From NCBI GenBank assembly GCA_021432635.1, contig MU270026.1:1081311-1145310 (forward strand): a stretch of DNA of 64,000 nucleotides. The letters run 5' to 3'. The stretch is from Thozetella sp. PMI_491. Lineage: Eukaryota; Ascomycota; Sordariomycetes; Chaetosphaeriales; Chaetosphaeriaceae. This document shows, one piece after another, positions 22,742 to 34,809 of this stretch. The notes below the pieces were generated by a model. It did no database searches, was not told where the DNA came from, and was given only the letters and a program-made list of their open reading frames with translations. The translations under genes were made by a program, and so were the position numbers. Within the stretch, counting starts at the first letter, position 1. Every line of letters begins with the position of its first letter.

Positions 22742-23838
22742 ATGAATCATCCACGGTACGCTGGACTCGGAGATAACGCGCAGGCGCAGGCTGCAGCACC
22801 GGTTAGTGAGGCTGCTAAGTCGATCCCTTTAACCCGCAATGCCTAATGCTAACTTGTTTCCATGGCCCATAGCTAGCGTTCGGTGCCGGTACACTTTGGT
22901 TCAAAGATGACCGCGAGGATCCTGACGAGGTCGATCGCGAGACGGTTGAAGCTCTCAAGACGGCCGTTAAGAGTGGCTATAGACACATTGATGCCGCGCA
23001 GAGTACGTCTATTTAGATCAACCACCGATACATATAACTCGGGGCTGTTCAATCTGACCCCCTGCTAGTGTACAAGAGTGAATCTGAGGTCGGGCTTGCA
23101 CTCCAAGAATCAGGATTGCCTAGGTCGGAGGTATTTCTCACCACGAAGACGACTGATCTTGACGATGTCGAGTTGGCTCTTGAGAAAAGCCTAGCTCGGT
23201 TAAAAACCAGCTATGTAGATATGTTAGTTGGTACATCCTCATATTTACAAGGAACACTTTGTTCACATTCTCACAACAGGTATCTAATCCACTCGCCATT
23301 CGTCGCCAAGTCAGAGAAACATCTACAATCAGCATGGCAGGCCATGGAACAATGCGTTCAACGGGGTCTTGCTAGATACATCGGCGTGTCAAGCTTTGCC
23401 ATCCAGCATGTTGCATCTATCCTACAGGTCGCGACTATCAGGCCAGCTGTCAATCAGATCGAGATGCACCCATACCTACAGCAGCCGGAGCTGATAACTT
23501 ACCTGAGAGAGCAAAGCATCGCATTGGAAGGCTTTGCGGCCTTGACGCCACTCACGAAAGAGAAAGGTGGCCCGGTCGACGCAACTTGCAATCTTTTGGC
23601 CAAGCAGTACGGCGTGAGCAGTTCGGCCATTCTATTACGCTGGGTCATGGATCAAGACGCTGTTGTTGTCACGACAAGCGGGAAGGCAGATAGGCTGCGA
23701 GATATTTTGGCGGAAACTCGTCTGTTCAAGCTGGCGCCACAGGAAGTGGTGGCAGTAAGTGAGGCGGCGGGCCACAAGAGCTTCAGGGGCTTCTTCGCGG
23801 ACGATTTCAAGGCTTTTGGGGGCAACTTGGCAGAGTGA
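22742..23838 (+). CDS. Aldo-keto reductase
   Basis: Exons 22873-23002, 23069-23222 and 23280-23838 are firm; a first exon 22742-22801 is the best in-frame start I can find and is uncertain. The model gives 300 aa. The AKR barrel shows the full catalytic tetrad: D60 (HIDAAQ), Y65 (QMYKSE), K90 (TTKTTD) and H119 (YLIHSPF). GLARYIGVSSFA and NQIEMHPYLQQPEL are the conserved strand and loop that follow. It should reduce an aldehyde, keto acid or sugar with NADPH. A stop at 22870-22872 in the same frame requires an intron before LAFGAG, so the extreme N-terminus may be wrong. It is convergent with the long regulator at 23915. Confidence 0.85.
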
Positions 23839-23914
23839 TGCACAATATGATGTTTTCATTGAGGAAATTTACATGATAGGCAGCAGGGGCCAACAATGAA
23901 GGTTAGGTCGGGAA

Positions 23915-26739
23915 CTAGCCATCATTCATCTGCCAACCCCAAGATCCGGTAAATCCAATGTCCCTTGCGTCCAATGCTACGATCTCTGACCATGGAAGCT
24001 CTTCAGAGAATGGGTCAACGGCCTGGATACTTCCCTCGTATACGTCAGCAAATGTCCTCTTTCGGCTCTCCGGCCCGTTCCCTGAATCTGCGGGAGTCGC
24101 CTCCTCGGCAGCCTGTTCGCGACCCAAGCCGTTAGCTCTCTGGTAGTACGCTGCCAACAGCTGCTCGATGATGGCCCTGCTTCGACCTGCTCCAGACCAG
24201 CGAGGTTCGAGTTCTCTGAGAAAATTGATACATCGCTTGGCATCCGCAATCGTTTCCCTCTCCAGGGGCTGCGTCGACATGCGGAGTCTATCGGCACCAG
24301 GTCAGTACTTAGCAATGTAGCGACGTCAACGATGGGGTGAACTCCCAACTTACAGGGCGACCCCAGAGAGTGTCAGGCAGTGAATGCAAATTGCGAGGTA
24401 GTGTGACGGCGGAATCAGGTCACGGACGAGCTCAGCTGCGTTAATACAGCTCCGAGCCGCGCTGATGCACTGCGCCGTGGCATCGGCCATCGCCTCCCCG
24501 CTATCAGGAGACATTCCTCGATTGGGGTCAAGGACGAAGTATCTAAGGATCCTTAGCGTACGGCTTCCGGATGGCTTGGCACTTGAGAAAAGAGGCAAAC
24601 ATACTGGTAGAGGTTCAACAAGGATCCTGCATGGACGATGAAGATGATCACGCACATGACGAGACCCGGATCGGCTCCTGCGCCTCTGTCGATTTCGTTG
24701 GCAGAGAACCGAATCGAGTCCGGGAGAGTCTCAAGCCATCGCCGAAGCTGTCGGTCCAGCAACGACATGCGCGCGAGGTATTTCCTTGCTCTCTCAGGGC
24801 TCAAAGATTTCAACTGCCGAAGCCTCGCGGGGGTGCCGAGCTTCTGAATCTTGCCTGCAATGTGGCAGAGCCGAGCAAAGCTGAGGAAGCCCGTGAGTGG
24901 AGATGTTGCGTCTCGTGACTGGAGAGTAGATCCTATCATGGGATGAGAGCACTCCCGATAGAGATCCTCGTCGCTCATGTCGAACGGGAGGTCGCAGGAG
25001 CAATCTCCGTCATCAATAGCCGCCGGTCTGCCAAGGCATATTGATACCGAGCTTTACGCGAAGCCAATGTTAGCTGGAGAGCCTTTTCTCTTACCCCAAA
25101 CATGTCACTTACCGGTCGAGCGTATAGACACTCCACCAAGTGCGTGCCGCGATCTGCTGTCTCAAAAGCTCTACTTTGCGATTACTCCCGGGTCCAGCCC
25201 CAGCCGACATGGCCTGTGACCACCAGTCAGATACCGTCTAATTCAACTCATTCAATCTGGCAACGGTTGTACAGCCATCAAAGAGTGACTCCGAGACTTA
25301 CAAACTTTCCGTTCAGATGAAGACCGATATCGATGGACGCCCTAACAGCCTGCCCAGAGAGGGACCAGCTCCGTGTCAAAGTGTTCCATCCGGCGGCACA
25401 CATAGCTAGGAGAGCGAGGCACTGCACGATCTCCAGGGATGCTTGACCGGGAGACGCATAGTAAAGAAGAAGGGCCTTTTCAAAGTATTCGAGACCAGGA
25501 AACCCTTTTTCGGATGTCGAAGGCAGCAGCCCGGAGGCACAAGCACACACGGCAAAGAAGACGAGTAGAAATTCGTTGTCGACGACGCCAGAGCCAGGTG
25601 AGGCGCCATCCCGGAGCATCCTTCGATAGCGCTGCATAAAATGCGGCTTGAACAGGACCGGGAACGTGGCATTGAGCTTGTCGAAATAGAGCCCCACGAG
25701 CAAATCCGAGACATACTGCGGAGGGCGAGACAGCTGTTCCGGCTTGGGCAGAAACGGAAGCTCGGGCCAGAATTTGCCACGGACGAAGAGGGGGAACTCA
25801 AAATTGCTATCGTTCGGCGTGTCGATGGCTTCAGTGCCGCTGCCCTCGCTGTGCCCGACAGGCCTGTGTCCGTGGATTCCGGGTGACAACACCTTCGCGG
25901 CGTCGAAGAGCATCTTGTTCGCCGCTCCACCGACAAATCTACCGCTTATCAACATGGACAGGAAAAGATGACCCGAGAGATATTTCAGAAACATACCTTA
26001 GGCGGCCGTAGGAGTCTGTGACAAGCGCTCCAGCTTGGTTAGCATCATCTTCTTTCTCGCCAAAGAAGTCTTCGTCGTCAGACGAGTCGCTGTCCGATTC
26101 CTCCACGTCGACTCCATTCAAATCATTCTCGGGGAACAGTGTTGCCTCCGTCCGTATAGCAATTTCGTTGTTATCCAGGGAGCGCTGTCCTTGCTGCCGC
26201 TCTCTGCTGGGCAATTCGACCCGGGACGGGCCGTTTCTGCGCCTTGTCTTGCCCGCGGAAGCCTGGCAGAGCAGCTCACTGGCCCTTGTGAGCTCACTGG
26301 CGAGTGCTTCTAGTCTCTGGCTGACAGCATCCATATGCTGGAACTGGGCCTCGAACGTGGACGCGTAGCTGGGACATGGTCAGATATTTGACGGGGCTCG
26401 CGCTACTGGCCGGCTCGGTAGGTGCAACGGCATCGAACCTACTATCGCGTGGTGGATGCATGATCCTTGGCCTCGGGAAACGTACAATCATGTCCCCTCG
26501 AGCCGCAGTTATGGCACGGCTGCTTGCCGTCGCATTTGATCTATCAAGGTCAGCGTTCCGAGGTCTATTGCCATCGTCATGAAAGGTGGGGTTCGGGGGA
26601 GAATCGGAGAGGGGTCCGGCACTGTTACCTTTTTACGACGGCATGCCTCGCATGCTCGCCATACCCGGACCGCCGCCTGGCCCGGTGGCGGACTTCGGGG
26701 CTCGGCAGAGGTCGGTGGTGCGGTGTCCGCATCGGCCAT
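23915..26739 (-). CDS. Zn2Cys6 transcription factor with fungal-specific TF domain
   Basis: Eight exons (26629-26739, 26443-26540, 25997-26368, 25302-25938, 25113-25213, 24605-25051, 24354-24542, 23915-24287) close to 775 aa. The zinc cluster is split by intron 1 and has C30, C33, C40, C46, C49, C56. A coiled segment (YASTFEAQFQHMDAVSQRLE) and an acidic stretch (ESDSDSSDDEDFFGEKED) follow. The middle homology region contains DSYGRLRFVGGAANKML, the WWSVYTLDR helix and SICLGRPAAIDDGD, the PF04082 signatures. ATG 26739 is the first in-frame ATG. Its convergent neighbour is the aldo-keto reductase and the aldolase lies beyond, so it may regulate them; the sequence alone does not show this. Confidence 0.9.
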
Positions 26740-27759
26740 TGCTGTGGATCCGGTGCAGGGGCGGAAGGCTGCGCAGTTGCCAATGGGGGTCAAGATGCCG
26801 TCACTGGGCGCGGATCGTATTGGTTGGGCATATGAGGGAGCGAGACTCGGGTTTAGGCAGTCGATTGCCTGACAACCTCCCTGGGCAGTGGAACAGTGTG
26901 GGAACTTGAACTTTCGATGATTCTTGGGGAGGGGCCGGGACTGTGGGTCATTGTTGGCCAGGGGCTTTCTGGTTAGCTTTGTTAGGTCCCAGGTCAAAAA
27001 AAAAAAAGGGTAGCTAGCTCCTGGCACGAATCATGCCTGCTCCGACTCCATTTCCCTAGCCATGGTGGCTCTCTCCAACGAGCAACTAGCAGGAAAGCCT
27101 GCTACCTGGGATTCGGGGTGGGAACGATCCCCGCTGGCATGTGCGGTGCTGGAGAGGGAGACGCCGGCATACTGCATGCGGTGCATGCGCTACCTCAGCT
27201 GTTCAAGACCTCATTGTCTTCAATGGATTGGCGCTGTCTTGCTGGTGCTCTTCTCCTCTATCCCTGGAATCCCAGAATCGTTATCAGCAGCGACCCCCAC
27301 CAAGTAGCGCGTCACAACCTCTTATCCGGCACCCAACCACAATGGATTTACCGGCATGTGCCCGTCTTTCGTTTGCGCCATAGCCAAAATACTCCGTGCT
27401 CCGCGCTCGCTAATATTTGCTTGCTGACAACGCCAGCTCTAGCGAACAGGGCGACCCGAGTGACTGGCTCCATCTCCACCTGTTTATCAGCTACAGCGGT
27501 GCGCGTGACTAGAGTTAAGCAAGGCCCGCTCAATGACGATTGGTCTCGTTCAGTCGTTCGATTGGCGGACTTGCCCATTAGCAGCGGGTAACGCACTAGC
27601 TCATTTCTCGACCCCTGGTGCGTTATCCGCGCAGGAGGCCCGAAAGAGTATCAAGGGTCGATACCCGCAGGACAGACGGAAGAGGACAGCCATAGCGCAG
27701 CCATGAAGCGATAGCAGGTGTGGTACGTCGATATGTCCAGGGACTATGTCTATCATTTT
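26740..27759. other. Intergenic region upstream of regulator
   Basis: The 1,020 bp between two minus-strand regulators contain the 5' region of the 23915-26739 gene, including an A11 run near 26996-27007. I see no exon. Open stretches on the plus strand here lack ATG starts and family resemblance. Confidence 0.4.
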
Positions 27760-29661
27760 CTACGTATTGATTGGCAGGCTAGGGGTGTAGGTGCCAGGCT
27801 TCGCGATCTGGCTGAATGGCAAGCCCGTGAGTATGCCCTGCCTGTATCTTATTATCTCGGGGGAATATCCAGAGCAGCTGGCCCCGGGCTCTTGATCCTG
27901 GAGCATGAAACTGCAAAAGACCTTGATTTTTCGTGCACGCTCTGCATCTGGGCTAGTTCCTTGGGGGCCTCCGCTTCTGCCTTCTAGTCTGTTGAAGGTC
28001 ATGTAAACAGCATTGAGTGATAAAGCTACCCGGGTGTCGACCAGCGGGAGCGGAAATCGAGCCTTCGAGCCGTACTCCATCGACATGAGGAGATATTCAG
28101 CGCACTGCATATCGGCAGCAACCACTTCATCATAGTCAAACAAGTAAAATGATGGGTTCAGGGATAATGTGTCGGTGAGGTTGATGAGGATTCCGCAAAT
28201 CAAGCTGCGCGTGGCCCAGTAGTTCGAGAGGAGGCTATGGAGGTTGTATGTCGAAAAGTTCAGATAGTGGCTGAGATAGGCCCGGAATTTGGTCGACACG
28301 GTGAGATCTATTGTGACGTGGTTTGTATTGAAGCATTCCAGGATGATATTGTCGATATTTTGCGAGTAGAGGAGCAGGGCATGTTTCACAGCTTTTTGCT
28401 GCAGGCCAATATCTTTCGGCGCATCAAGAGCTGCCCTGGTGAGGCGTAGGAGTCTAGGGAGCTGCGTCCAGTAGACCCTCATCAGCGGGAAAATGCAGCG
28501 GAAGAGGCTGAAGCCTGGCTGGTTTATCTCGGAGATTGATGGCATGTCGAAATCTAGCCAAATTGGATCGTCAAAGATAGAATCTCGGCCTTGCAGCATT
28601 GCCGGAATGCACTTGGAGCATGGAAGTTAGCGCGCGGGCTGGATGATGGGAAGGCAACTAGGTGATAATGTGATATCTTACATCCCAGCTGTAGCAGGTA
28701 TCGACCAGGTAGGTAACAACTTCATTGTGCAGTTTTCCTCCTTTGGCAGTATTCTTGATCAGATCTAGTAGTCCAGTGATGTGGAACTTGTACCCTCCAG
28801 TGGTCGCGCGGACAAAGAACTATGCGGTACGTTGGTCAGGATATGTGCCGCGGGCGCAATGCAGAGTATAGCTCACCTCAACAAATGTGAGCAAGCAGAT
28901 CGCCAGCAGCGCGTCACTTGTGGCCGTCTGCGGAGATCCGACAACTCCCCGGATATGGCGCAATGCCTTCATATTTAAACTGTCGGCGAGCACCTGGTTC
29001 TCCAACGTGTTATTCGCCGACAGCATGATGCTCTGGATGAAACAATCGATAGCTGCGTCCAACGAGGAGCTGTGGCCGATCCGAACTGGGATTGCCTCCA
29101 TCCACACCCCAAGAGGATATGGGGTGCCATAATGCCTTGATAGCGAAGCGACCATATTTCCCCAGCGGCCCAGTCTCTGTGTTGATTCGTTTGACGGCTT
29201 TTGAAATAGCAGGGGTTGTTCGACAAGGTCTTGGTCGTCGGACTCTGCCGCCCCCTTTCCTCCGCTCGGGGCCGGCTTCGGTCTTTTCAATGTAGCGGAC
29301 CCATTTGCTTGTCTATGCAGCGTAAATGTCTGAAGCAGCCCGTCGCCGTTCCGGGTTGTTTGGGTAGACCGCAGCCGAAGGTGCAGGCCCGGTGCAGCTG
29401 CCGCTGCATCTGCATCTGGAGCTGACGGCACCAGTGAGTCTCTGCCGGGCTCATATTCGAGGCCGCCATCGGCTAGAGCTGTGACCTTGACGTAAGTGTA
29501 GGTGCATGGCCGACTCTTCTTCTTGCAGCCACCGCACACCGGGTGTCTCTCATCGCACTATTTGCGTTAGATCAAACGTGTCGCCGTCTAGAACGAATGA
29601 CGCTTCCCCGCACCTTTATCTTGCGCTGCCTGCACGTATCGCACTTGCCGAATTTGGTCAT
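27760..29661 (-). CDS. Zn2Cys6 transcription factor, Fungal_trans_2 (Upc2/ArgR-like) group
   Basis: Exons 29614-29661, 28877-29557, 28682-28819 and 27760-28611 give 572 aa. The zinc cluster starts almost at the N-terminus (C7, C10, C17, C24, C27, C34) and is interrupted by intron 1 right after CRQRKIK. A low-complexity linker rich in Ala, Gly and Pro follows. The rest is an alpha-helical domain with the GGYKFHITGLLDLIKN helix and the MLQGRDSIFDD region, matching the PF11951 layout rather than PF04082. It should act as a nuclear activator or repressor. A run of nine GAGGCT-like hexamers lies 46 bp upstream of the start. Confidence 0.88.
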
Positions 29662-32061
29662 TGTGAGGCTCAGCGGGGCATGATACAGCTAAATAACTAA
29701 ATCTCGGAGGCTGAGGCTGAGGCAGAGGCTGAGGCTGAGGCTGAAGCCGAAGCGGAAGGTGAAACCGCCGTTTGCCGCCCTCTGCTATGACACTGTGATG
29801 CAGTAGCATGTCGGGGGAATCATCCTTAGAGCGGGCCGGCTAGAAAAATATGGACAGCTGATGTCTTGGATTCTTTCGGGAAGGGGTGAACTAGGGTTGG
29901 GAACTTCGGTACTTCGCCAGGCTCCATCTTGGCCCGAGCTCGAGAAGCCGTCTGTTTGGCTGACTCACTAGCGAGGCCGATCCCTGTATGGTTTCTAGTG
30001 TTGCGATTGGGCCAAGCAAGACCACTACTGTAAATCTTTTTTTCTGGGCGGCTCCACTTCTCGCATTTTCAGGAACAACCGAGGAAATAATTGGCCTCCC
30101 AAGCTGGTGGATCCAGCCTACTAGCTGACAAACGGATCGACATGCGAGTAGTTATTCGGATCTCTAAACTGCGAACAGCCTAGATTCTCTGCTAGAATGT
30201 TGTAGGGTCACAGTTCACTACCACAGTGACACCCGCCTAAATTGTCGCGACCTTAGCGCCCCTAGCGCCCATAGTGGCACCCTGGCTAGGTACCCAAGAG
30301 ATCTATCTCCTCCAGGTTTTGCTGGGGGTGCAATACTGGACGAGCGCTACTAGGCTATACTCGAGGGACAACGCCTAAAATCATAATCAGATCCCAAAAC
30401 ACGCCTCGTCTATTTCTACGAATGTGGTTACGATAACGACGACCCAGTGCTCCTGTGGAGTATTTCAGCAGCTTGAACTTCCTTCCGAGTTCGTACACCT
30501 GTGGGAGCCCGATGGCCGCAAGGACGTGCTCTCGGTTGGATATATAGCCTCAGCCGAATCAACTCAACCCGCGAAGAGGATTGCTACCACCGAGCAGAAG
30601 TGCCTCGTCAAGCTGTACGGAAAAGTTATCAATAAACTAACCAAATATCAACTAGTCGACCAATGTACCGTTGCATATGAGTTGAGAATCCACAGGTAGA
30701 GAAACTATAAAAGGGGTAGCCTTTAACCTTAGTAAAGCTCCCTCCAACGATGGTATCGTGACGGGATATTAGGGCGACTGCATAAGCACAAGGATCGATG
30801 CTAGCGAAAGAAAGACCTGGTTTTAAAACAAGCATCATGACGAAGATATGGACTTTCGAATTTCGAAAGTACCTTCTCAGAAGTACTGGAATGGCCAGGA
30901 GTTCTTGGCTTACGGAGTTGGGAGCTTCGACCTGAGGCGGATGAAAAGGCACTATTTATTTCCTATGTCGTCTTTTTCGCCCCCACATCACGGAAACCAA
31001 AATAAATGCTCGGAATACAACAGATAGCTCGAGAGACATTGGCACACGTATGCGACTTTGTCGACCAGAATACGAAATCACTCTTCGACAGTTTTCGGCG
31101 TGCGCTAATTAGAGAACTTGGGGTTGTTCTGGGTAGTGAGATTCCCCTAGAGCACCAGTTTATTCTCTTCCGGTTCATGGGACCGCGCCAGCTCTGCGGC
31201 CCTGCTCCAGCCAAGGACTCAGAAGTGTAGAGACACCGTACTGTGGCTACGAAGTGTTGAGGGGAGTGCAATTTGTTTCAGTGGCCATTCAGTATTACGC
31301 TACCATATCAACACCCTCCAATAGCTTAAGTAAGATACTAAATTCGCATGCGGAGGTACTCGCATCGCACAAAGCTTACTACCCGCTAGGAATGACTCCT
31401 CAATCAATTGGTACAACTAGACACAGCCACATTGTTCTCGTTTCGGAAATATCGACTCCTAGAAGTATACAGACAATAATCGCACTGATTCGACGCACTT
31501 CGGCTAACATTACATTGCAAGCTCCCAGGGAAGCACAGCAGACATAACCAATCGAGCTTGCTTGGGAGAGGCATTGGCGGATTAACCGGGGGACAAATCC
31601 GGGTCCTGTCAATGTTGAACCACAAGACATTAAGATGGCCTCGAACTGTCCTCGCGATCCAGGGTTGCTTGGAGGAAATGTGCCTGCTTGTTCGAGCTCA
31701 CTAATATCGGCGGTTTCCTCAACCGTCGCTTCTCCAAGCTCCACAATTATGGACGCCACATTGGACGGAATCGGAAGGTACTTTTACCGATATCTCCAAT
31801 TTGTCTCAGAGGGGCATATAGTTACTCCGACATGTCTGACGACCTCCAGATTCGGATTCTGACCTTGAGAAAGACCCTTTCCCCGCAATCTGCTCCGGAT
31901 TTCCCCATACGCTTGCCATGCCGGGTCTCTGGTGGGCAATCTCGTTTGCATGTGGCCATTTCTTTTCCTTCCGAACTTGGCGTGATAGTTTAGCTACTCC
32001 AGCCAATCAGCGTATAGGGTAATGCAACCTAGAGTGAGCCATGTCGCCGGAATAGAATTTG
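29662..32061. other. 2.4 kb region without a supportable gene
   Basis: The longest gene-free stretch of the window. It holds the GAGGCT repeat and several open frames of 70-120 codons (for example 30424-30699 plus, 31006-31230 plus, 31400-31759 minus), but none has a family motif, paralogue or extendable exon structure. A decayed gene or long regulatory region is possible. Confidence 0.5.
29707..29760. repeat. GAGGCT-type hexanucleotide tandem repeat
   Basis: Nine 6-bp units in a row: six are GAGGCT or GAGGCA and the last three drift to GAAGCC, GAAGCG and GAAGGT. It lies just 5' of the regulator at 29661, in its presumed leader or core promoter. Confidence 0.8.
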
Positions 32062-34273
32062 TCAGAGCCAGTCTCCGCTCGCTTCTAGGTCACGAGTCCC
32101 AGTCCACGGGCCCATAAGCATCATATCTCCCGTGTCGAGCATTGGCGTACCAAAGAAGTCAAACGAGTGCGGGTCTACCCATCTTTGCCGCTGGACCGCC
32201 AGCGGCCCCAAGCTTTTCTCAACCCCATAGGCAGTCCGCCTCGTGTCGTTAAATATTTCGAGCCCTACGGGCCCATTTATGTTGTTCTTCGTGTCTACGA
32301 TCAGCTGTATAAGATCGTTGTAGCGTTGGGCAGAGGGCCATCGTATCGCGAGCCTTCGCAGGCTGCTCAACAGAGATTCCAGGTCAGCAGGTACCGATGC
32401 ATACGTATTTTCGTACCCCGTCGTCCATAGAAGCACGAGACCTCTAGCGGCCACCCAGAGCACAATAGCGAACATGGGCCCTAGCTGATCGAGCTCATGT
32501 GGCTGGATAGAAGCTGCCAGGGATGATATGTCTCTTATGGCTCGCCGGAAACGTGAACGCGCAGTAGAAGATGGTTTCAGATAAGGTGAGGTCGTCGGGG
32601 GGAACGCAGCAATTATGTACATGCGAATCCGGATGCTGGTTTACCAAAAAGTCAGCCTAGGCAGTACGGCAAAGCAGCCGGGGAAAGATGGCATACAGAT
32701 GAAAGGTGCCGTGAGCCATGACCCACATTGGGTCAAAGGTAGTCGGCGGGTGGCGCACTTCTTGTGGCAGGTTCTCGTACCAGCTGGTCAAGGAGCTGTC
32801 TAGCCGCCGGAAGCTGCTCTGCCATTCTTGCGAGTGTCCGGGGAGAGACAGGTTGACTGGTTGGACTAGAAGCTCATTTGCGCGCTCTAGAAAGACCAGC
32901 AAGTCGATGTTGTGATGCCACATATTGGTGGGCTGGTGCGTATGCTTGGCAGTAGTCGACGCGGCAACTTGGAACCATTCCAGCTCTGCAGGCTGACCCC
33001 ATGCTTGATCGTGGATCGGATAGGGCAGCCGTATGGTGTTCATGTCGATGGCCCCCGGTCGGCCGTGAGAGACACTGGAGAAGCGATCGAGGGCGAAGAT
33101 GACCCAGAAGAGACGGCGTCTCTCCTCTGCCTCGATGCTATAGATGTCGAGGTCATCCTCTGGCTCTTCATTGCGGACCAAGGAAGCCTTATCCTCGACA
33201 GCCACCGGCCAAGAACTTCGGGCCAGGCCCAGTTGCGAGGCGGCGCTGTTCAGCATAACCATAATGTTCCACGCCCTGTGGCCCGGCCCTTGTCCGATGG
33301 CATCGACGGCAAGGAGACAGAGTGCCTGTGTTGCGAGCAAGCTGCAGGTATCAACCGTTTCCAGCAATATGTGAGCTCTAGACGCCTTGACGTAAGCATC
33401 CCTCACTTCAACTGAGGGCAGCTCCTTCCTCCAGTGCCGGAATGCTAGAACCACAATACCGTGAAGGAGTGTCTGGCGGCCGGGGATCCCTGCATTTTCC
33501 ATAAAATACTGCTCGTTGAACAGTGGGAGCCAAGGATACACGATCTCGAAATATAAGGCAACCAGCTCCTCCAGTATCTCACCGGGCGGGAGGCCAGTGC
33601 CGCTGGGCGTCGTACCTGCTTCTAGGCCATTAAAACTCAAGGGGGGGTTGAGTGGCTCTGCGCACTGGCTCTGACTTGGAGTGAGAAGAGGCACCTCGGG
33701 TGAACTCTCTGGCTGTTGCCAAGTCTGCGGCTGCTGCGCGGCGCCCTGGGCTGGATGGTCAAGCTGCAGTGGCTGCATGTGCGGGATCGTCCCCGTCGCC
33801 CCACCGCACACATGCTGGAGGACGGCCTGAAGAGACTGCTCAATCTTCTCTACACTGCTCTCCAGCACAGCTAGGCGGTGGTTCACTACTTTTCCGTACC
33901 CTGGCGGCAGGCCAGGCTGTCCCCGTTCGCGGTAGACACACGTAACTCCTTGGAGCGATCAGCAGTCGGTCTACAGGTGCATCCAGGCTGCCACGTACCT
34001 TTTTTGCGACAAGTGTCGCACTGGGGACGCTTACTGTTACATCGCGACTTGCGTGACTTGCATGATTCGCATCTATATCCCGGGGCTTTTAGTACCCAAC
34101 AAGCCTCGGGCCACGCCCCGGTCATCGGCGGGGAAGGCAGACGGGTGACGGCCGCCGAGATACGAAGACCAGGAGACAACTTACGCCTTTGATAGCATTC
34201 GACGCTGCTTGCTGCTAGCCTGGGGTTCCTCTCCCGCGGTGCTTTCTTGGGCCTCTGGGGCGTTGGTGGACAT
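32062..34273 (-). CDS. Zn2Cys6 transcription factor with fungal-specific TF domain
   Basis: Exons 34185-34273, 33942-34072, 32697-33900 and 32062-32635 give 665 aa. The cysteines are C31, C34, C41, C48, C51 and C60; the last gap is 8 residues, longer than usual. A coiled segment (NHRLAVLESSVEKIEQSL) leads to a PF04082-type domain with YFEIVYPWLPLFNEQYF, RRRLFWVIFALDRFSS and the late MAHGTFHL helix. Intron 33901-33941 (41 bp) is the least certain joint: a longer intron starting at GTACGT near 33999 also keeps the frame but would remove C60. The protein should bind CGG-type sites in the nucleus. Its nearest plus-strand partner is absent; the transporter at 34810 is on the same strand upstream. 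Confidence 0.83.
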
Positions 34274-34809
34274 GGTGGGTGCTACGGTGCTAGAATCCTC
34301 GTCCTTCCCGCAGGGACAAACAAGCTCCGAGAGCGAGTTTTAAATACGGGCCAGCAGCGTGCGGTTGGGGGCCTGGGTGGATACCCACGAGACAGCCGCA
34401 CCCCGTGGCTCTGGGGAAGGGGCTTACTTTTCTTAGTGTCGAGCTAGCGACCCTTAGTCGAGGCAATTCGCGGGGTGCACCGGGGAACTTCGGAGTAAGA
34501 ATCTCCCGAAACTCCGCTAATGATCACGTTTCCCTACCTACCTTACCTTGGACGAACAAAGAGAGCCGGACGTGGAGGATGAGGAAACGTCTATAGATAA
34601 TTTTTTATGAGCGTCGCGTCGATGTTTTCTTCGTGAACTGTGCTTTTTGAGCACCACAAAGGCGAGTTTCGGATTGGCAGTTCTGACTCTCAGAACCAAG
34701 CCTCTGGGCTTTTTTATTCACAGTATCTCTGTCATGCCAGTTCACTTTTTAGGGCTAATATTTACATAAAAGTAAGAGTCTATCGAGGTAGCTACTTCAT
34801 AAATCGTCA
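34274..34809. other. Intergenic region, regulator promoter
   Basis: 536 bp containing the regulator promoter and the transporter 3' flank. On the minus strand a TATTTAAAA string lies about 65 bp upstream of the ATG at 34273. No exon is seen. Confidence 0.4.

Noticed and set aside
26388-26500. Apparent frameshift after the zinc cluster of the regulator at 23915-26739
   Set aside because: Resolved by a 74 bp intron (26369-26442) that joins TTR to YYASTFEAQF in frame, so the gene is intact.
30424-30699. 91-codon plus-strand frame in the 2.4 kb gene-free region
   Set aside because: It starts at GTG, has no family motif and no exon that extends it.
31006-31230. 74-codon plus-strand frame with an ATG
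   Set aside because: Helical-looking but isolated, with no promoter, motif or spliced continuation; a chance frame is more likely.
31400-31759. 119-codon minus-strand frame
   Set aside because: Non-ATG start, overlaps an equally long frame on the other strand, no recognisable domain.
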